DNA of 52,233 bases. It comes from JBFMGD01 sp040751775 (lineage in GTDB: Bacteria; Bacillota; Dethiobacteria; DTU022). The stretch spans positions 1 to 52,233 of the forward strand of contig JBFMGD010000016.1 in NCBI GenBank assembly GCA_040751775.1. The letters are read 5' to 3'. Made by a program: the position numbers and the translations under genes. Below, one piece after another: positions 25,375-33,554 of the stretch; the first letter of the stretch is position 1, and each line of letters begins with the position of its first letter. The notes below the pieces were generated by a model, which was not told where the DNA came from, made no database searches, and saw only the letters and a list, made by a program, of their open reading frames with translations.

Positions 25375-25746
25375 TTTTACAAGAGCGCAGTATACAGGAC
25401 GTGATTCGTAAAGCGGAAAATGTGGATGTTGCTCTTGTCGGCATGGGCTCACTGGAACCTGATTTTTCAACTTACTGCGTAACCGGTTGATCAGCCTTGA
25501 TGAATTAAAAAAACTTAGAGACTCCGGTGCCGTTGGCGAGATATGCGGCAAGCATTATGACCGGGATGGTAATGTTCTGGATGTAAAGTTTAACCAGCGA
25601 ACAGTCTCGATAAAATTGAAAAATTTCGAGATATGGATACTGTGATCGGGATAGCGGCCGGGTCTCATAAAGTTGACGCTATAGCGGGAGCAATTCACGG
25701 CAATCTCCTCATCAACATCCTGGTAACTGATGCGGAACTAAAAATG
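25371..25746 (+). pseudogene. SorC/DeoR-type sugar regulator remnant, frameshifted
   Basis: Three reading frames in succession match the effector-binding domain of SorC-family regulators. Frame one gives NVDVALVGMGSLEPDF and stops; the next gives NRLISLDELKKLRDSGAVGE with GEICGKHYDRDG; the third gives VIGIAAGSHKVDAIAGAIHG and LLINILVTDAE. The N-terminal DNA-binding part and about half the sensor domain are missing. At least two frameshifts separate the pieces, so no functional regulator can be made. Its 3' end runs in frame into the class II aldolase fragment. Confidence 0.8.
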
Positions 25747-26187
25747 CACCTGGACGTTTATAAGCACCGTCCGGACGTGCGGGCCGTGCTCCACGCCCAC
25801 CCGCCCACGGCTACCGCCTATGCCGTGGCCGGAATACCCCTGGATCGGCCGATCCTGCCGGAGATTGTGATCACCCTGGGGGCTGTGCCGATCGCAAAAT
25901 ACGGAACGCCTTCGACAGATGAAATCCCCTTGAATGTAAGAGAGCACCTGGAGAAGCATGATGCCGTGTTACTGGAAAACCACGGCGTGCTGACTTTGGG
26001 GACTGATGTTTATGATGCTCTTTACAAAATGGAGAATATCGAGCATTTTGCCAGAGTCTGGCTGATCGCGCGGCAGTTGGGCGGGGAGCGGGAGCTGCCT
26101 CCCGGGGAAGTGGAGAAGCTGCTTCAGGTGAGGCAGAATTTGGGGATCAGCGGCCGGCACCCCGGGTCTACTCACCGCGGCGCCTGA
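25633..26187 (+). pseudogene. Class II aldolase fused to the SorC remnant, N-terminus lost
   Basis: The 184-residue frame opens with about 34 residues of SorC-type sequence and then switches to a class II (FucA/AraD-type) aldolase at AELKMHLDVYKHRPDV. The zinc histidines HAHPPT and ENHGVLTLG and the acid Glu four residues before MHL are kept, but the first 65 or so residues of the aldolase, with the substrate phosphate loop, are gone. The join lies at VTDAELKMHL, where both families can share Asp-Ala-Glu-like sequence. I see no ribosome binding site at the ATG. It is best read as a deletion-generated chimera of two neighbouring sugar genes and is probably inactive. Confidence 0.8.
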
Positions 26188-26258
26188 AGCGAAGTGCGGC
26201 TCTTGATTTATGCTGGGTTGCCTGCGGCCGTTTTGACGCCTACTTTGAGTAATGAATT

Positions 26259-26334
26259 TGGGGTCAGATCTTGAATTGTGAATTGAGAAAAATGGAATTC
26301 AGTTCTTGCCTAAATTGTGATAATTAAGATCTGA
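26259..26334. repeat. Left end of the RAYT element
   Basis: TGGGGTCAGATCTTG (26259-26273) is the exact reverse complement of the right end at 27498-27512. Inside the left end, TCAGATCTT (26264-26272) can also pair with AAGATCTGA (26326-26334), forming a REP-like hairpin with a 53-base AT-rich loop. Confidence 0.85.
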
Positions 26335-26461
26335 TATTTCTTAATAACTTCTATATTTATTATGGCAGGAACTGAGAAAATAATGGAGAAATAATTTCCT
26401 GGTTAAAATTACACAGTGGTTAAAGCTAAACAGTCGATAAAGTAAGAATACATCCATTCAC

Positions 26462-26505
26462 AATGGAGCATCTCTCACGCCAGGTTTTGAGGGGCTCCAT
26501 TTTTT
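26462..26505 (+). terminator. Terminator-like hairpin inside the RAYT element
   Basis: AATGGAGC (26462-26469) pairs with GCTCCATT (26494-26501) and runs into six T. It lies 22 bases upstream of the transposase start, so it may shield the transposase from outside transcription or limit its expression. Confidence 0.7.
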
Positions 26506-26526
26506 GTTGGGAAGGGGGGTACCAGA

Positions 26527-27507
26527 ATGGCCCGGCCTCTTCGAATTGAGTATCCGGGAGCTTTTTATCATATCACCAGTAGAGGGAATGAAAGAAAAAA
26601 GATTTTTAATGACGATTATGACCGAATTAAATTTTTAGAAATCTTACAGAAGCAATCAGTAAAATTCGGAACATGGGTTCACGGTTATGTCCTCATGCCC
26701 AATCATTATCATTTAATTATAGAAACCCCGAATGCAAATTTATCTGCAAAGATGCATGGTCTAAATTGCAGCTATTCAATTTATTACAACCGAAGGCACA
26801 GTCGTATCGGACATTTCCTTCAGGGCAGGTATCTCAGTATTATTGTTGATAGAGATAGCTATTTAATGACAGTAAGCCGTTATCTGCATCTAAATCCTGT
26901 CAGAGCTAAGTTAGTGGCAGATCCCTTGAGATACCATTGGAGCAGCTATTCCGGATTTATTGATTCTCGTTTTGCAGTACCTTGGGTGCAGTATGAGAAT
27001 ACCTTAACGCTATTCTCTGATGACCTGGAACAGGCCCGAAGACGATACCGGCAATACGTTGAATCGTATCTTACAGAGGAATTGGAGAATCCTCTGGAGG
27101 GTGCATACCGGAGGACGGTCCTGGGCGGAGAAGATTTTATGGCTAAAATTGAGAAAATTATTTCTGAAAGCCAGCATGATCAACAATTAAATGAATTTCA
27201 TGGTTTGATTTCTGGGATACGCGGTATTCAGGATCCAAGCACCCTGTTGAAGTCCGTTGCTGAAGTATTTCAAATAGCGGTGGATCGATTATTTACCCGG
27301 GGACGGGATAACCATCAAGCTCGAAAAATAGCCATCTATATCCTCAAACAATACACTACATTAAGCAACCGGGAGATTGGAGCCTATTTGGGTGGATTGC
27401 ATTATTCCACTGTGAGCAAAGCTGCTGCTTTAATGGATAAGGAGTTAGCTGAAAACCAAATTCTAATGAATTTGCTTTCAGCTGTAAAATCACATGCCAA
27501 GATCTGA
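26527..27507 (+). mobile_element. REP-associated tyrosine transposase (RAYT, Y1/HUH) with DnaA_C-like tail
   Basis: RAYT proteins are single-strand endonucleases related to IS200/IS605 transposases that act on REP hairpins. The 326-residue product opens MARPLRIEYPGAFYHITSRGNERK, has the HUH motif in MPNHYHLIIE (near residue 60) and the candidate nucleophile Tyr in SRYLHLNPVRAKLV. The C-terminal 80 residues (ARKIAIYILKQYTTLSNREIGAYL...HYSTVSKA) resemble the DnaA domain IV helix-turn-helix, a fusion known in one RAYT group. The ATG follows AAGGGGGG. Codon use is clearly more AT-rich than neighbours, consistent with transfer. Its TGA stop lies within the right terminal repeat. Confidence 0.9.
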
Positions 27508-29938
27508 CCCCATTGCTGACGTGGCCCGGCCTTTGGTAGCGGTAGTGATCAGCTATATTGCCGGGATTGTTCTGGGACGGCTTTACTTGAACGAACCCGT
27601 CCAGGCGGCGTGGTTGTTGGGGTTGCTGCTGCTTGCGGCAGTGTGGTTTGTTTTTAGAAAGCTGCTTTCGCTTTACGGGGCGGTGCTGTTCCTGGTGGCC
27701 TTGGCCGCGGGAGGGGCCGCTTTTATTTTTGCTGCCGCCCCGCGCCCGAACGGGGTGCTGAACTGGGCCGGCGGCCCGGTTTACGTGGAAGGGACGGTAG
27801 TGGATGAGCCGCTGCACTACGAGGACCACACCGCCTACCGGCTGCGGGTGGAAACGGTGGAGACGAAGGAAGCGCGTTTCAATGTCCCGGGCACAATCCT
27901 GGTAAAAATCTACGGCGCGGCGCGGGAGGATTACTGGTTCGGCGAGCGGCTGCGCCTGCGCGGCGAGATCACGGAACCGAAAGGGGTGCGCAACCCCGGC
28001 GGCTTTGACTACCGCTTCTACCTGCGCAGCCAGGGGATCGATGCCCTGATCTATCCGAAACCGATCCAGGTCGACAGGCTGGGGCCGGGTGAGGCCGGCC
28101 GGCTTGCCGCCTCCGCGGTTCAGCTCCGCTCGCGCATGGTGGAAAAGATTGAGGCGAACCTGCCTTCCCCGGCCGCGGAGCTGCTGATTGCTGTCCTCTT
28201 TGGCCAGCGCCACCGCCTGCCCGACGAGATCCGCGACAACTTTACGCGCAGCGGCGCGGGCCACCTGATGGCTGTTTCAGGGCTGCATGTGGGCCTGGTA
28301 GCCTCGCTTATCCTGGGCTTCTGGCGCCGTCTCGGTTTACGCGGCCGATGGCCGTTGGTCCTGGCGATCGGATTAATCTTCGCCTACGCCTATCTGACCG
28401 GTTTGCGCCCCTCGGCGCTCCGCGCGGCGGTGATGCTCTCCCTGGCCCTCGGAGCGCTGCTTCTGGACCGGGACCATGACCTGCCGACCGCGATCGCCCT
28501 CGCCGCCCTGATTACGCTTGTTTATAACCCGCTGCTCCTCTTTTCGGTGGGCTTTCAACTTTCTTACGCCGCCACCCTGTCGATTATTTATCTCTACCCG
28601 CCGCTTCAGGCGGGATTGAGACGCCTGAAAATTCCCGCGGCGATCAGCTCGTTAACGGCTGTAACCGCGGCCGCGCAAATCGGTGTGCTGCCGCTGTGCG
28701 CCTATCATTTCCAGCATCTCCCGGCGGGCGCGCTGCTTTTTAATTTACTATTGTTACCGCTCATGGCTCCCCTGGTCGGCCTGGGGCTGGGCGGCGCGCT
28801 GGTCAGCCTCGCTGTGCCGGCTGTGGGCGGGCCTTTAATCTGGGCTAGCCGCCCGCTCCTGGAGCTGATGCTTCTGATCACCGCGGCGGCGCGCCTGCCC
28901 GGTTTTTACCGGCCGGTCTTTCCGCCGCACATCTTCACCCTGGTTGCCGCATACATACTGCTTGCTGCCGCGCTGTTCGCCTATTATCAGGCTAAGGCCG
29001 GCAACCGCTCCGCGCAGCCGCCGAAGGAGCAAAACAAATTGATGCTGCGGTTGCGCGTTATTTGCAAACGCCCCGCCACCGCTGCCGGTTTTACCCTTGC
29101 TCTCGCTGTGCTGCTCGTCTGGGCAGGCATCGTTTTCCCTGCCTCGCCCGAGCTGACGATTACTTTTCTAGACGTGGGGCAGGGAGCGGCGGCCCTGGTC
29201 GAGGCGCCTTGCGGCGCGGTGATCCTGATCGATGCCGGCGGCGATCCGCCGTACAGCGGGGATCCGGGCCGGGTAGGCGAATATACCCTTTTGCCGTTCC
29301 TACGCTCTAAAGGGATCCGCCGTCTCGACCTGGTGCTGATCAGCCATCCCCATGAAGATCACTTCGGCGGCCTGCTGCCGCTGATCGGTGTAATGCCGAT
29401 CGGGCAGATGATGCTCTCTCCCGTAGCGGGTGATTCTCCCTACTACGCGGCGCTGCTGGCCGAAGCGGCCCTGGAAGGGGTTCCGGTTCATGAAGCCTCT
29501 TCCGGCGAGGTATGGTCTTGCGGTGCGGAGCGGTGCGCCCTGGAGATACTGGGCCCGCCGCGCGAACTGCTGCGCGGCACCGGCAGCGACCTGAACAATA
29601 ACTCGGTGGTGGCGCGCCTGCACTTCGGAGAAGTGAGCGCCCTGTTCTGCGGCGATATTGAAGATCCCGCCGTCCAATACCTGCTCGAGAATAGAGTCGA
29701 CCTCGCCGCACAGATTCTCCTCGTGCCGCACCACGGCGGGAACTTCTCCCTGGCGCCGCGCTTTTTCCAGGCAGTGAACCCTGATTGCGCCGTAATTTCG
29801 GTGGGGGCCAATACCTTCGGCCATCCTCACCCCGCTATCCTGGAATCGCTCAATGCAGCCGGCGCTATTTATTACCGCACCGATCAGCACGGCGCAATAA
29901 TAGTGCGTACAGACGGCACCAGTATAACCATACAGTAA
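27494..29938 (+). CDS. comEC: ComEC/Rec2 DNA uptake channel
   Basis: ComEC forms the membrane channel for single-stranded DNA in natural transformation. The 814-residue protein has N-terminal helices, a soluble OB-like region, the Competence domain with RSRMVEKIEANLPSPAAELL and GHLMAVSGLHVGLVASL, and a C-terminal metallo-beta-lactamase fold (FLDVGQGAAALVE, SHPHEDHFGGLL, HHGGNFSL). The frame opens at ATG 27494, inside the transposase gene and its terminal repeat; GTG 27521 would give MARPLVAVVISY, a more usual ComEC opening. Neither has a ribosome binding site, so the insertion probably removed the native start region, and translation may depend on coupling to the transposase. The catalytic parts look intact. 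Confidence 0.92.
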   Translation: MPRSDPIADVARPLVAVVISYIAGIVLGRLYLNEPVQAAWLLGLLLLAAVWFVFRKLLSLYGAVLFLVALAAGGAAFIFAAAPRPNGVLNWAGGPVYVEGTVVDEPLHYEDHTAYRLRVETVETKEARFNVPGTILVKIYGAAREDYWFGERLRLRGEITEPKGVRNPGGFDYRFYLRSQGIDALIYPKPIQVDRLGPGEAGRLAASAVQLRSRMVEKIEANLPSPAAELLIAVLFGQRHRLPDEIRDNFTRSGAGHLMAVSGLHVGLVASLILGFWRRLGLRGRWPLVLAIGLIFAYAYLTGLRPSALRAAVMLSLALGALLLDRDHDLPTAIALAALITLVYNPLLLFSVGFQLSYAATLSIIYLYPPLQAGLRRLKIPAAISSLTAVTAAAQIGVLPLCAYHFQHLPAGALLFNLLLLPLMAPLVGLGLGGALVSLAVPAVGGPLIWASRPLLELMLLITAAARLPGFYRPVFPPHIFTLVAAYILLAAALFAYYQAKAGNRSAQPPKEQNKLMLRLRVICKRPATAAGFTLALAVLLVWAGIVFPASPELTITFLDVGQGAAALVEAPCGAVILIDAGGDPPYSGDPGRVGEYTLLPFLRSKGIRRLDLVLISHPHEDHFGGLLPLIGVMPIGQMMLSPVAGDSPYYAALLAEAALEGVPVHEASSGEVWSCGAERCALEILGPPRELLRGTGSDLNNNSVVARLHFGEVSALFCGDIEDPAVQYLLENRVDLAAQILLVPHHGGNFSLAPRFFQAVNPDCAVISVGANTFGHPHPAILESLNAAGAIYYRTDQHGAIIVRTDGTSITIQ
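27498..27512. repeat. Right end of the RAYT element
   Basis: CAAGATCTGACCCCA matches the left end at 26259-26273 in inverted orientation over 15 bases. It overlaps the transposase stop codon and the first codons of the comEC frame. Confidence 0.85.
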
Positions 29939-29939
29939 C

Positions 29940-29996
29940 GGGGACACCATACTTAACCCCAAAATTTACCAATAAGGGGACACCATACTTAACCCC
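29940..29996. repeat. Two direct copies of a GGGGACACC...CCCC element
   Basis: Two identical 21-base units at 29940-29960 and 29976-29996 begin GGGGACACCATAC and end AACCCC, each followed by a near-identical A/T tail (AAAATTTACC, AGAATTTACC). They follow the comEC stop by one base. The G4/C4 caps are like other REP-type units in the window. Confidence 0.85.
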
Positions 29997-30252
29997 AGAA
30001 TTTACCATCACTCTTTGGCCGCGGGCGCCGCATGTCGCCATCACAGCTGCAAGAATCAGCTGTTTTAACGGATGAAACAAATATCTAAGCGGTTTGCGCC
30101 ATTATCCGACCATGGAAGGAGAGAAGGGTTGTGGCCGGCAGAAAAATTTTATGTTAATTTGTCAAACCTAGAGGATTTTTGACAAAAAAAAAGAATTATT
30201 TGGTCTAAATAGATAGAGAAACAAATATTGGCTGCCGCAGGGAGAGAAATGT
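29997..30252. other. Leader of the dockerin/cohesin locus
   Basis: No gene is seen. A TTGACA occurs at 30179-30184, followed by a run of A, but the best -10 candidates (TATTTG near 30198, TCTAAA near 30205) are poorly spaced, so the promoter is only tentative. I looked for c-di-GMP and c-di-AMP riboswitch signatures and saw none. Confidence 0.4.
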
Positions 30253-32565
30253 ATGTTTACCGCTTTCAGAAAAGGAAAGCTATTTCCGAAATTTTTGGCT
30301 TTGCTTCTTTTTATTTTCTGCAGCCTGCTCTGGTTCGGCCTGGATATGATCGTCCTGGCCCAGGACGGCGATCCGGTGAACCCCTCCCCTGAAATAATAC
30401 TGTTCACGATCAATCATGGCGATACCGTGACCGCCTTGCATGAAGTTGCCCTCCAGCTCGACGCTTCCGACGACCGGACGGGCCGCGAGCAGCTGCTGGT
30501 TCGCTTCGCCAATGATCAATCGTCCTGGACCGGCTGGGAGCTTTTCCTGGCGGAAAGGGAGTGGCTGCTGCCGGCCGGGGATGGTTTAAAAACGGTTTCG
30601 GTGGAAGTTAAAGACGAAGACGGTAACATAACCGGGGCTTCCGCGGTCATCTCGTTAATCGTGCCGGTTGAAGGGGTCACCCTGGACTGGGACCACCTGA
30701 TCTTGCACCCGGACGACCCGGCAATCACTCTCACGGCGGCGGTATTCCCGGAATACGCCACCAATGCCGCGGTGACCTGGTCCTCCAGCGACCCCGCGGT
30801 GGCCACTGTTTTTGAAGGCGTGGTCACTCCAATCGGTGAAGGTGAGGCCGCTATCACGGTAACCACAGTTGACGGGGGGTTCACCGCAACCTGCCGGGTT
30901 GAAGTAAACGCCGCCGCACCGCCCGGTATCGACCCGTCAATTACATACGGTGATGTTAACGGATCCGGTGTTGTTGATGTGGGCGACGCCATCCTGATAT
31001 TGAGATCGATCGTGGAGATCGTAACGCTGGACGAGCAGCAGCAAGCCGCCGCTGATGTCAACCTCGACGGTGTTGTTGATGTGGGCGATGCCGTAATCAT
31101 CTTGCGCTATATCGTCGGACTGGTAACCAGCCTGCCTGTTGAACATGCCTTGCCCCCTGTGGAGGACCCGCCGTCCGGTGAAGATCCGCCCGGGCCGCCC
31201 GTACTGCCTTCCGAACCGCCGACCCAACGGCTGCTCAGCGCCCGGTACCAGGTGAGCGCCACCGCCCAGGTGGAAGTATCTTCGTTGAACGTGCGCAGCG
31301 GTCCCGGCACGGACTATGCCGTACTCGGCAGTGTATCCCTGGGGCAGCGCTTCATCATTCGCGAAGAACAGGTTACCAGCGGCCAGTATAACCTTTGGTA
31401 CCGGATTAACTATAACGGCCAGGCCGGTTGGATCGCCGCCGGCTTTACCTCTGTGCATATCGTCCTCTACGGGCTGGATTACTGGTCCAACCCGACCAGG
31501 CTGGCCGATGCGCCGGCGGGCCTGGCGCCGGGCAGCTATACCATAAACAGCGATTACCGCTTCTTCTTAAATGAAGGCGGCACCATCACCCCTACGGCGA
31601 TTTACTTCGACTTTCTGGAGCAGATCCCGTATGCCCGGTTGCCCCTGGAGCGTCCGGCTCCCGCGGCGGTTACGGCCGCCTATCTGGCGCAAAGGGCCCA
31701 GAACATTCGTCCCGACTCTCCCTTCCCCGGTATTGCCGCTTCATTTGTACAGGCCCAGGAAATCTGGGGGGTTAACGCCATATATTTAATGGCCCATGCG
31801 GCCCTCGAGAGCGGCTGGGGCAGTTCGGCGATCGCGCGGGATAAGAACAACATCTTCGGCTACATGGCTTACGACAGCAGTCCCTACGCCAGCGCCGCAA
31901 CCTTCCGCTCCATGGAAGATTGTGTCAAGCAGGTGAGCGGCTATATCCGCCGCTCTTACCTGAGCGAGGGCGGCACCTACTTCCGGGGGCCCCACCTGGT
32001 GGGGATGAACGAATTCTATGCCACCGACCCGATGTGGGCGATCAAGATCGCCCGCACCATGCAAAGCATTTTCAGCTTCAGCGAATATACCGCGGTGGCC
32101 AAGGCGCTGAATCAAGGCACCGTGACAGAGGGCCCCTTAAACCTGCGCAGTGGTCCCGGCACGAACTATAGCGTGATTACCGCCTTGCCCCAGGGCACCA
32201 CCGTTCAAATTGCAGGGGCGAAGCTTGTCTCCAGCACCAACTGGCTGAAAGTAATCGTGGGTGCAAACACCGGTTGGGTTAGCGGCGATTATGTTGGCCT
32301 GCTCACCGCGCCGCGTGGTGTCGTCTACTTTTCCGATTGGTATAAGGATGGTAACGAAGGTATGGAGATGGACGTGCGCGGCGGTCCGGGAACGGAACAT
32401 GCCGTGGTAGGGAAGCTTGCCTTCGGCCAGTCCTTCTCGATCGGGGAGACTCAGACCCTTTACAACAGCGCCGACGATAAATGGTATGTCTGGTACCGGA
32501 TCACTTACCCCGGTTCGGCTGATCCAAGCTGGGTCCGCGGTGACTGCGTTAGCGTGGACTGGTAG
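30253..32565 (+). CDS. Secreted glucosaminidase with BIG2, dockerin and SH3 domains
   Basis: The 770-residue exported protein should cut peptidoglycan glycan strands. In order: a signal peptide (about 1-36), an Ig-like region, a BIG2-like domain (VTWSSSDPAVATV, near 176), a type I-like dockerin with two calcium loops (DVNGSGVVDVGDAILILR and DVNLDGVVDVGDAVIILR, about 230-292), a Pro-rich linker, an SH3b domain (LNVRSGPGTDYAVLG, near 345), a LytG/FlgJ-type glucosaminidase (AHAALESGWGSS with the catalytic Glu, near 515-615), and two more SH3b domains (near 625 and 700). The ATG follows GGGAGAG. The next two genes encode anchored cohesin-like proteins, so the dockerin has plausible partners at hand. 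Confidence 0.87.
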   Translation: MFTAFRKGKLFPKFLALLLFIFCSLLWFGLDMIVLAQDGDPVNPSPEIILFTINHGDTVTALHEVALQLDASDDRTGREQLLVRFANDQSSWTGWELFLAEREWLLPAGDGLKTVSVEVKDEDGNITGASAVISLIVPVEGVTLDWDHLILHPDDPAITLTAAVFPEYATNAAVTWSSSDPAVATVFEGVVTPIGEGEAAITVTTVDGGFTATCRVEVNAAAPPGIDPSITYGDVNGSGVVDVGDAILILRSIVEIVTLDEQQQAAADVNLDGVVDVGDAVIILRYIVGLVTSLPVEHALPPVEDPPSGEDPPGPPVLPSEPPTQRLLSARYQVSATAQVEVSSLNVRSGPGTDYAVLGSVSLGQRFIIREEQVTSGQYNLWYRINYNGQAGWIAAGFTSVHIVLYGLDYWSNPTRLADAPAGLAPGSYTINSDYRFFLNEGGTITPTAIYFDFLEQIPYARLPLERPAPAAVTAAYLAQRAQNIRPDSPFPGIAASFVQAQEIWGVNAIYLMAHAALESGWGSSAIARDKNNIFGYMAYDSSPYASAATFRSMEDCVKQVSGYIRRSYLSEGGTYFRGPHLVGMNEFYATDPMWAIKIARTMQSIFSFSEYTAVAKALNQGTVTEGPLNLRSGPGTNYSVITALPQGTTVQIAGAKLVSSTNWLKVIVGANTGWVSGDYVGLLTAPRGVVYFSDWYKDGNEGMEMDVRGGPGTEHAVVGKLAFGQSFSIGETQTLYNSADDKWYVWYRITYPGSADPSWVRGDCVSVDW

Positions 32566-32598
32566 AGCCGGCAAATGATAGCAAGGGTGTGTACTTAA

Positions 32599-33405
32599 AT
32601 GCATAGAACCGCTCCCAGGTGGTTTTTCCCGGCAGCTGTTATGCTCCTGTGCGTGATCAGTTTCGCCTTCGGGCCGGCTGTTCCTTTTGCCCGGGCCGCG
32701 GCCGGGACCGCGGTAATCGTAGACGGCGCCGCCGGTGAGGCCGGTCAAACTGTTGTCGTTACCGTTCGGCTGCGGGGGCTTGACCGTCTTACCGGGGTGA
32801 GCGGTATCTCCGGGGGGCAATTTGAACTGGTTTACGATCCGGCTGCCGCTGTTGTCGATACGATCAGGCAGGGCAGCGCCATCGGAGACGGTTTTTTATT
32901 CCTGGCCAATCGCGCTTTTTCGGAGAACAGCGTCAAGGTAGTCTGGGCTGCGGAAAGCGCCTTAATCACCGGCGACGGTGACCTCTGCAACGTCACATTT
33001 TCGCTGCGGGCCGGCGGCGCCGTTCAACCGGTCATCGAGAATTTAAGCTTATTTGATCAGGATCTCCGCCCCCTGGCCGTGGCCGCGCAAGTTGACGGCA
33101 GCGCGTTTCATGTGCAATCCCCCCCGGGTGCGACCAAGCCTTCCACCGGTGAGCCCGGCACCGGCGAAGAGGGCGTTTCCGGTGATGACGCCGGCGATGC
33201 TGATGAGAGTCCCGGCAACCGGACAACAGGTGACGACGAAACTGAGGGGGATCTTCCGGCGCCGGATGAGGAAAGCGAAGGCTCCGCCGGGACGCCTCTC
33301 TTGATCCGGCAAATTTATTTTGCGATTCCGGCAGTACTTTTTTTGGCCTGCCTTTTGGGGCTTGTGTTGTTCAGGCGCCGGCCCGCACGGCGCAGAAAAA
33401 GGTAG
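32599..33405 (+). CDS. Membrane-anchored cohesin-domain protein, short
   Basis: This 268-residue protein has a signal peptide ending near residue 34, one cohesin-like beta domain (AVIVDGAAGEAGQTVVVTVRL, GGQFELVYDPAAAVV, VVWAAESALITGDGDLCNVTF; about 36-170), an acidic linker rich in Gly, Thr, Glu and Asp (176-235), and a C-terminal membrane helix followed by RRRPARRRKR that would stop transfer. No sortase motif is visible, so it is anchored in the membrane rather than linked to the wall. The ATG is 33 bases after the glucosaminidase stop, with AAGGGTG upstream, so they are likely cotranscribed. Cohesins bind dockerins; here the candidate ligand is encoded next door. Confidence 0.8.
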   Translation: MHRTAPRWFFPAAVMLLCVISFAFGPAVPFARAAAGTAVIVDGAAGEAGQTVVVTVRLRGLDRLTGVSGISGGQFELVYDPAAAVVDTIRQGSAIGDGFLFLANRAFSENSVKVVWAAESALITGDGDLCNVTFSLRAGGAVQPVIENLSLFDQDLRPLAVAAQVDGSAFHVQSPPGATKPSTGEPGTGEEGVSGDDAGDADESPGNRTTGDDETEGDLPAPDEESEGSAGTPLLIRQIYFAIPAVLFLACLLGLVLFRRRPARRRKR

Positions 33406-33554
33406 TTGCCGGGCTAACCCTGCCCGCCGGTCCGCGACACGCGGCACTTTCTTTCGCAATGTAATTACGGATCCCCCCTATTAATGACTGGCCCGGGTAG
33501 GATTTCCTTAGACAGCCTCTTTAATCAGCAATCAACCGGAAGGAGAGTTTAATC

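Larger units (their letters stand above)
26188..26526. other. Gap before the transposase gene
   Basis: No gene is seen in this stretch. It contains the tail of the aldolase locus, the left REP-like end (26259-26334), an AT-rich segment that may hold the transposase promoter, and a terminator-like hairpin (26462-26505). Confidence 0.7.

Noticed and set aside
30060..30252. Possible riboswitch ahead of the dockerin protein gene
   Set aside because: I could not match c-di-GMP, c-di-AMP or other known conserved cores; only a weak promoter is suggested.
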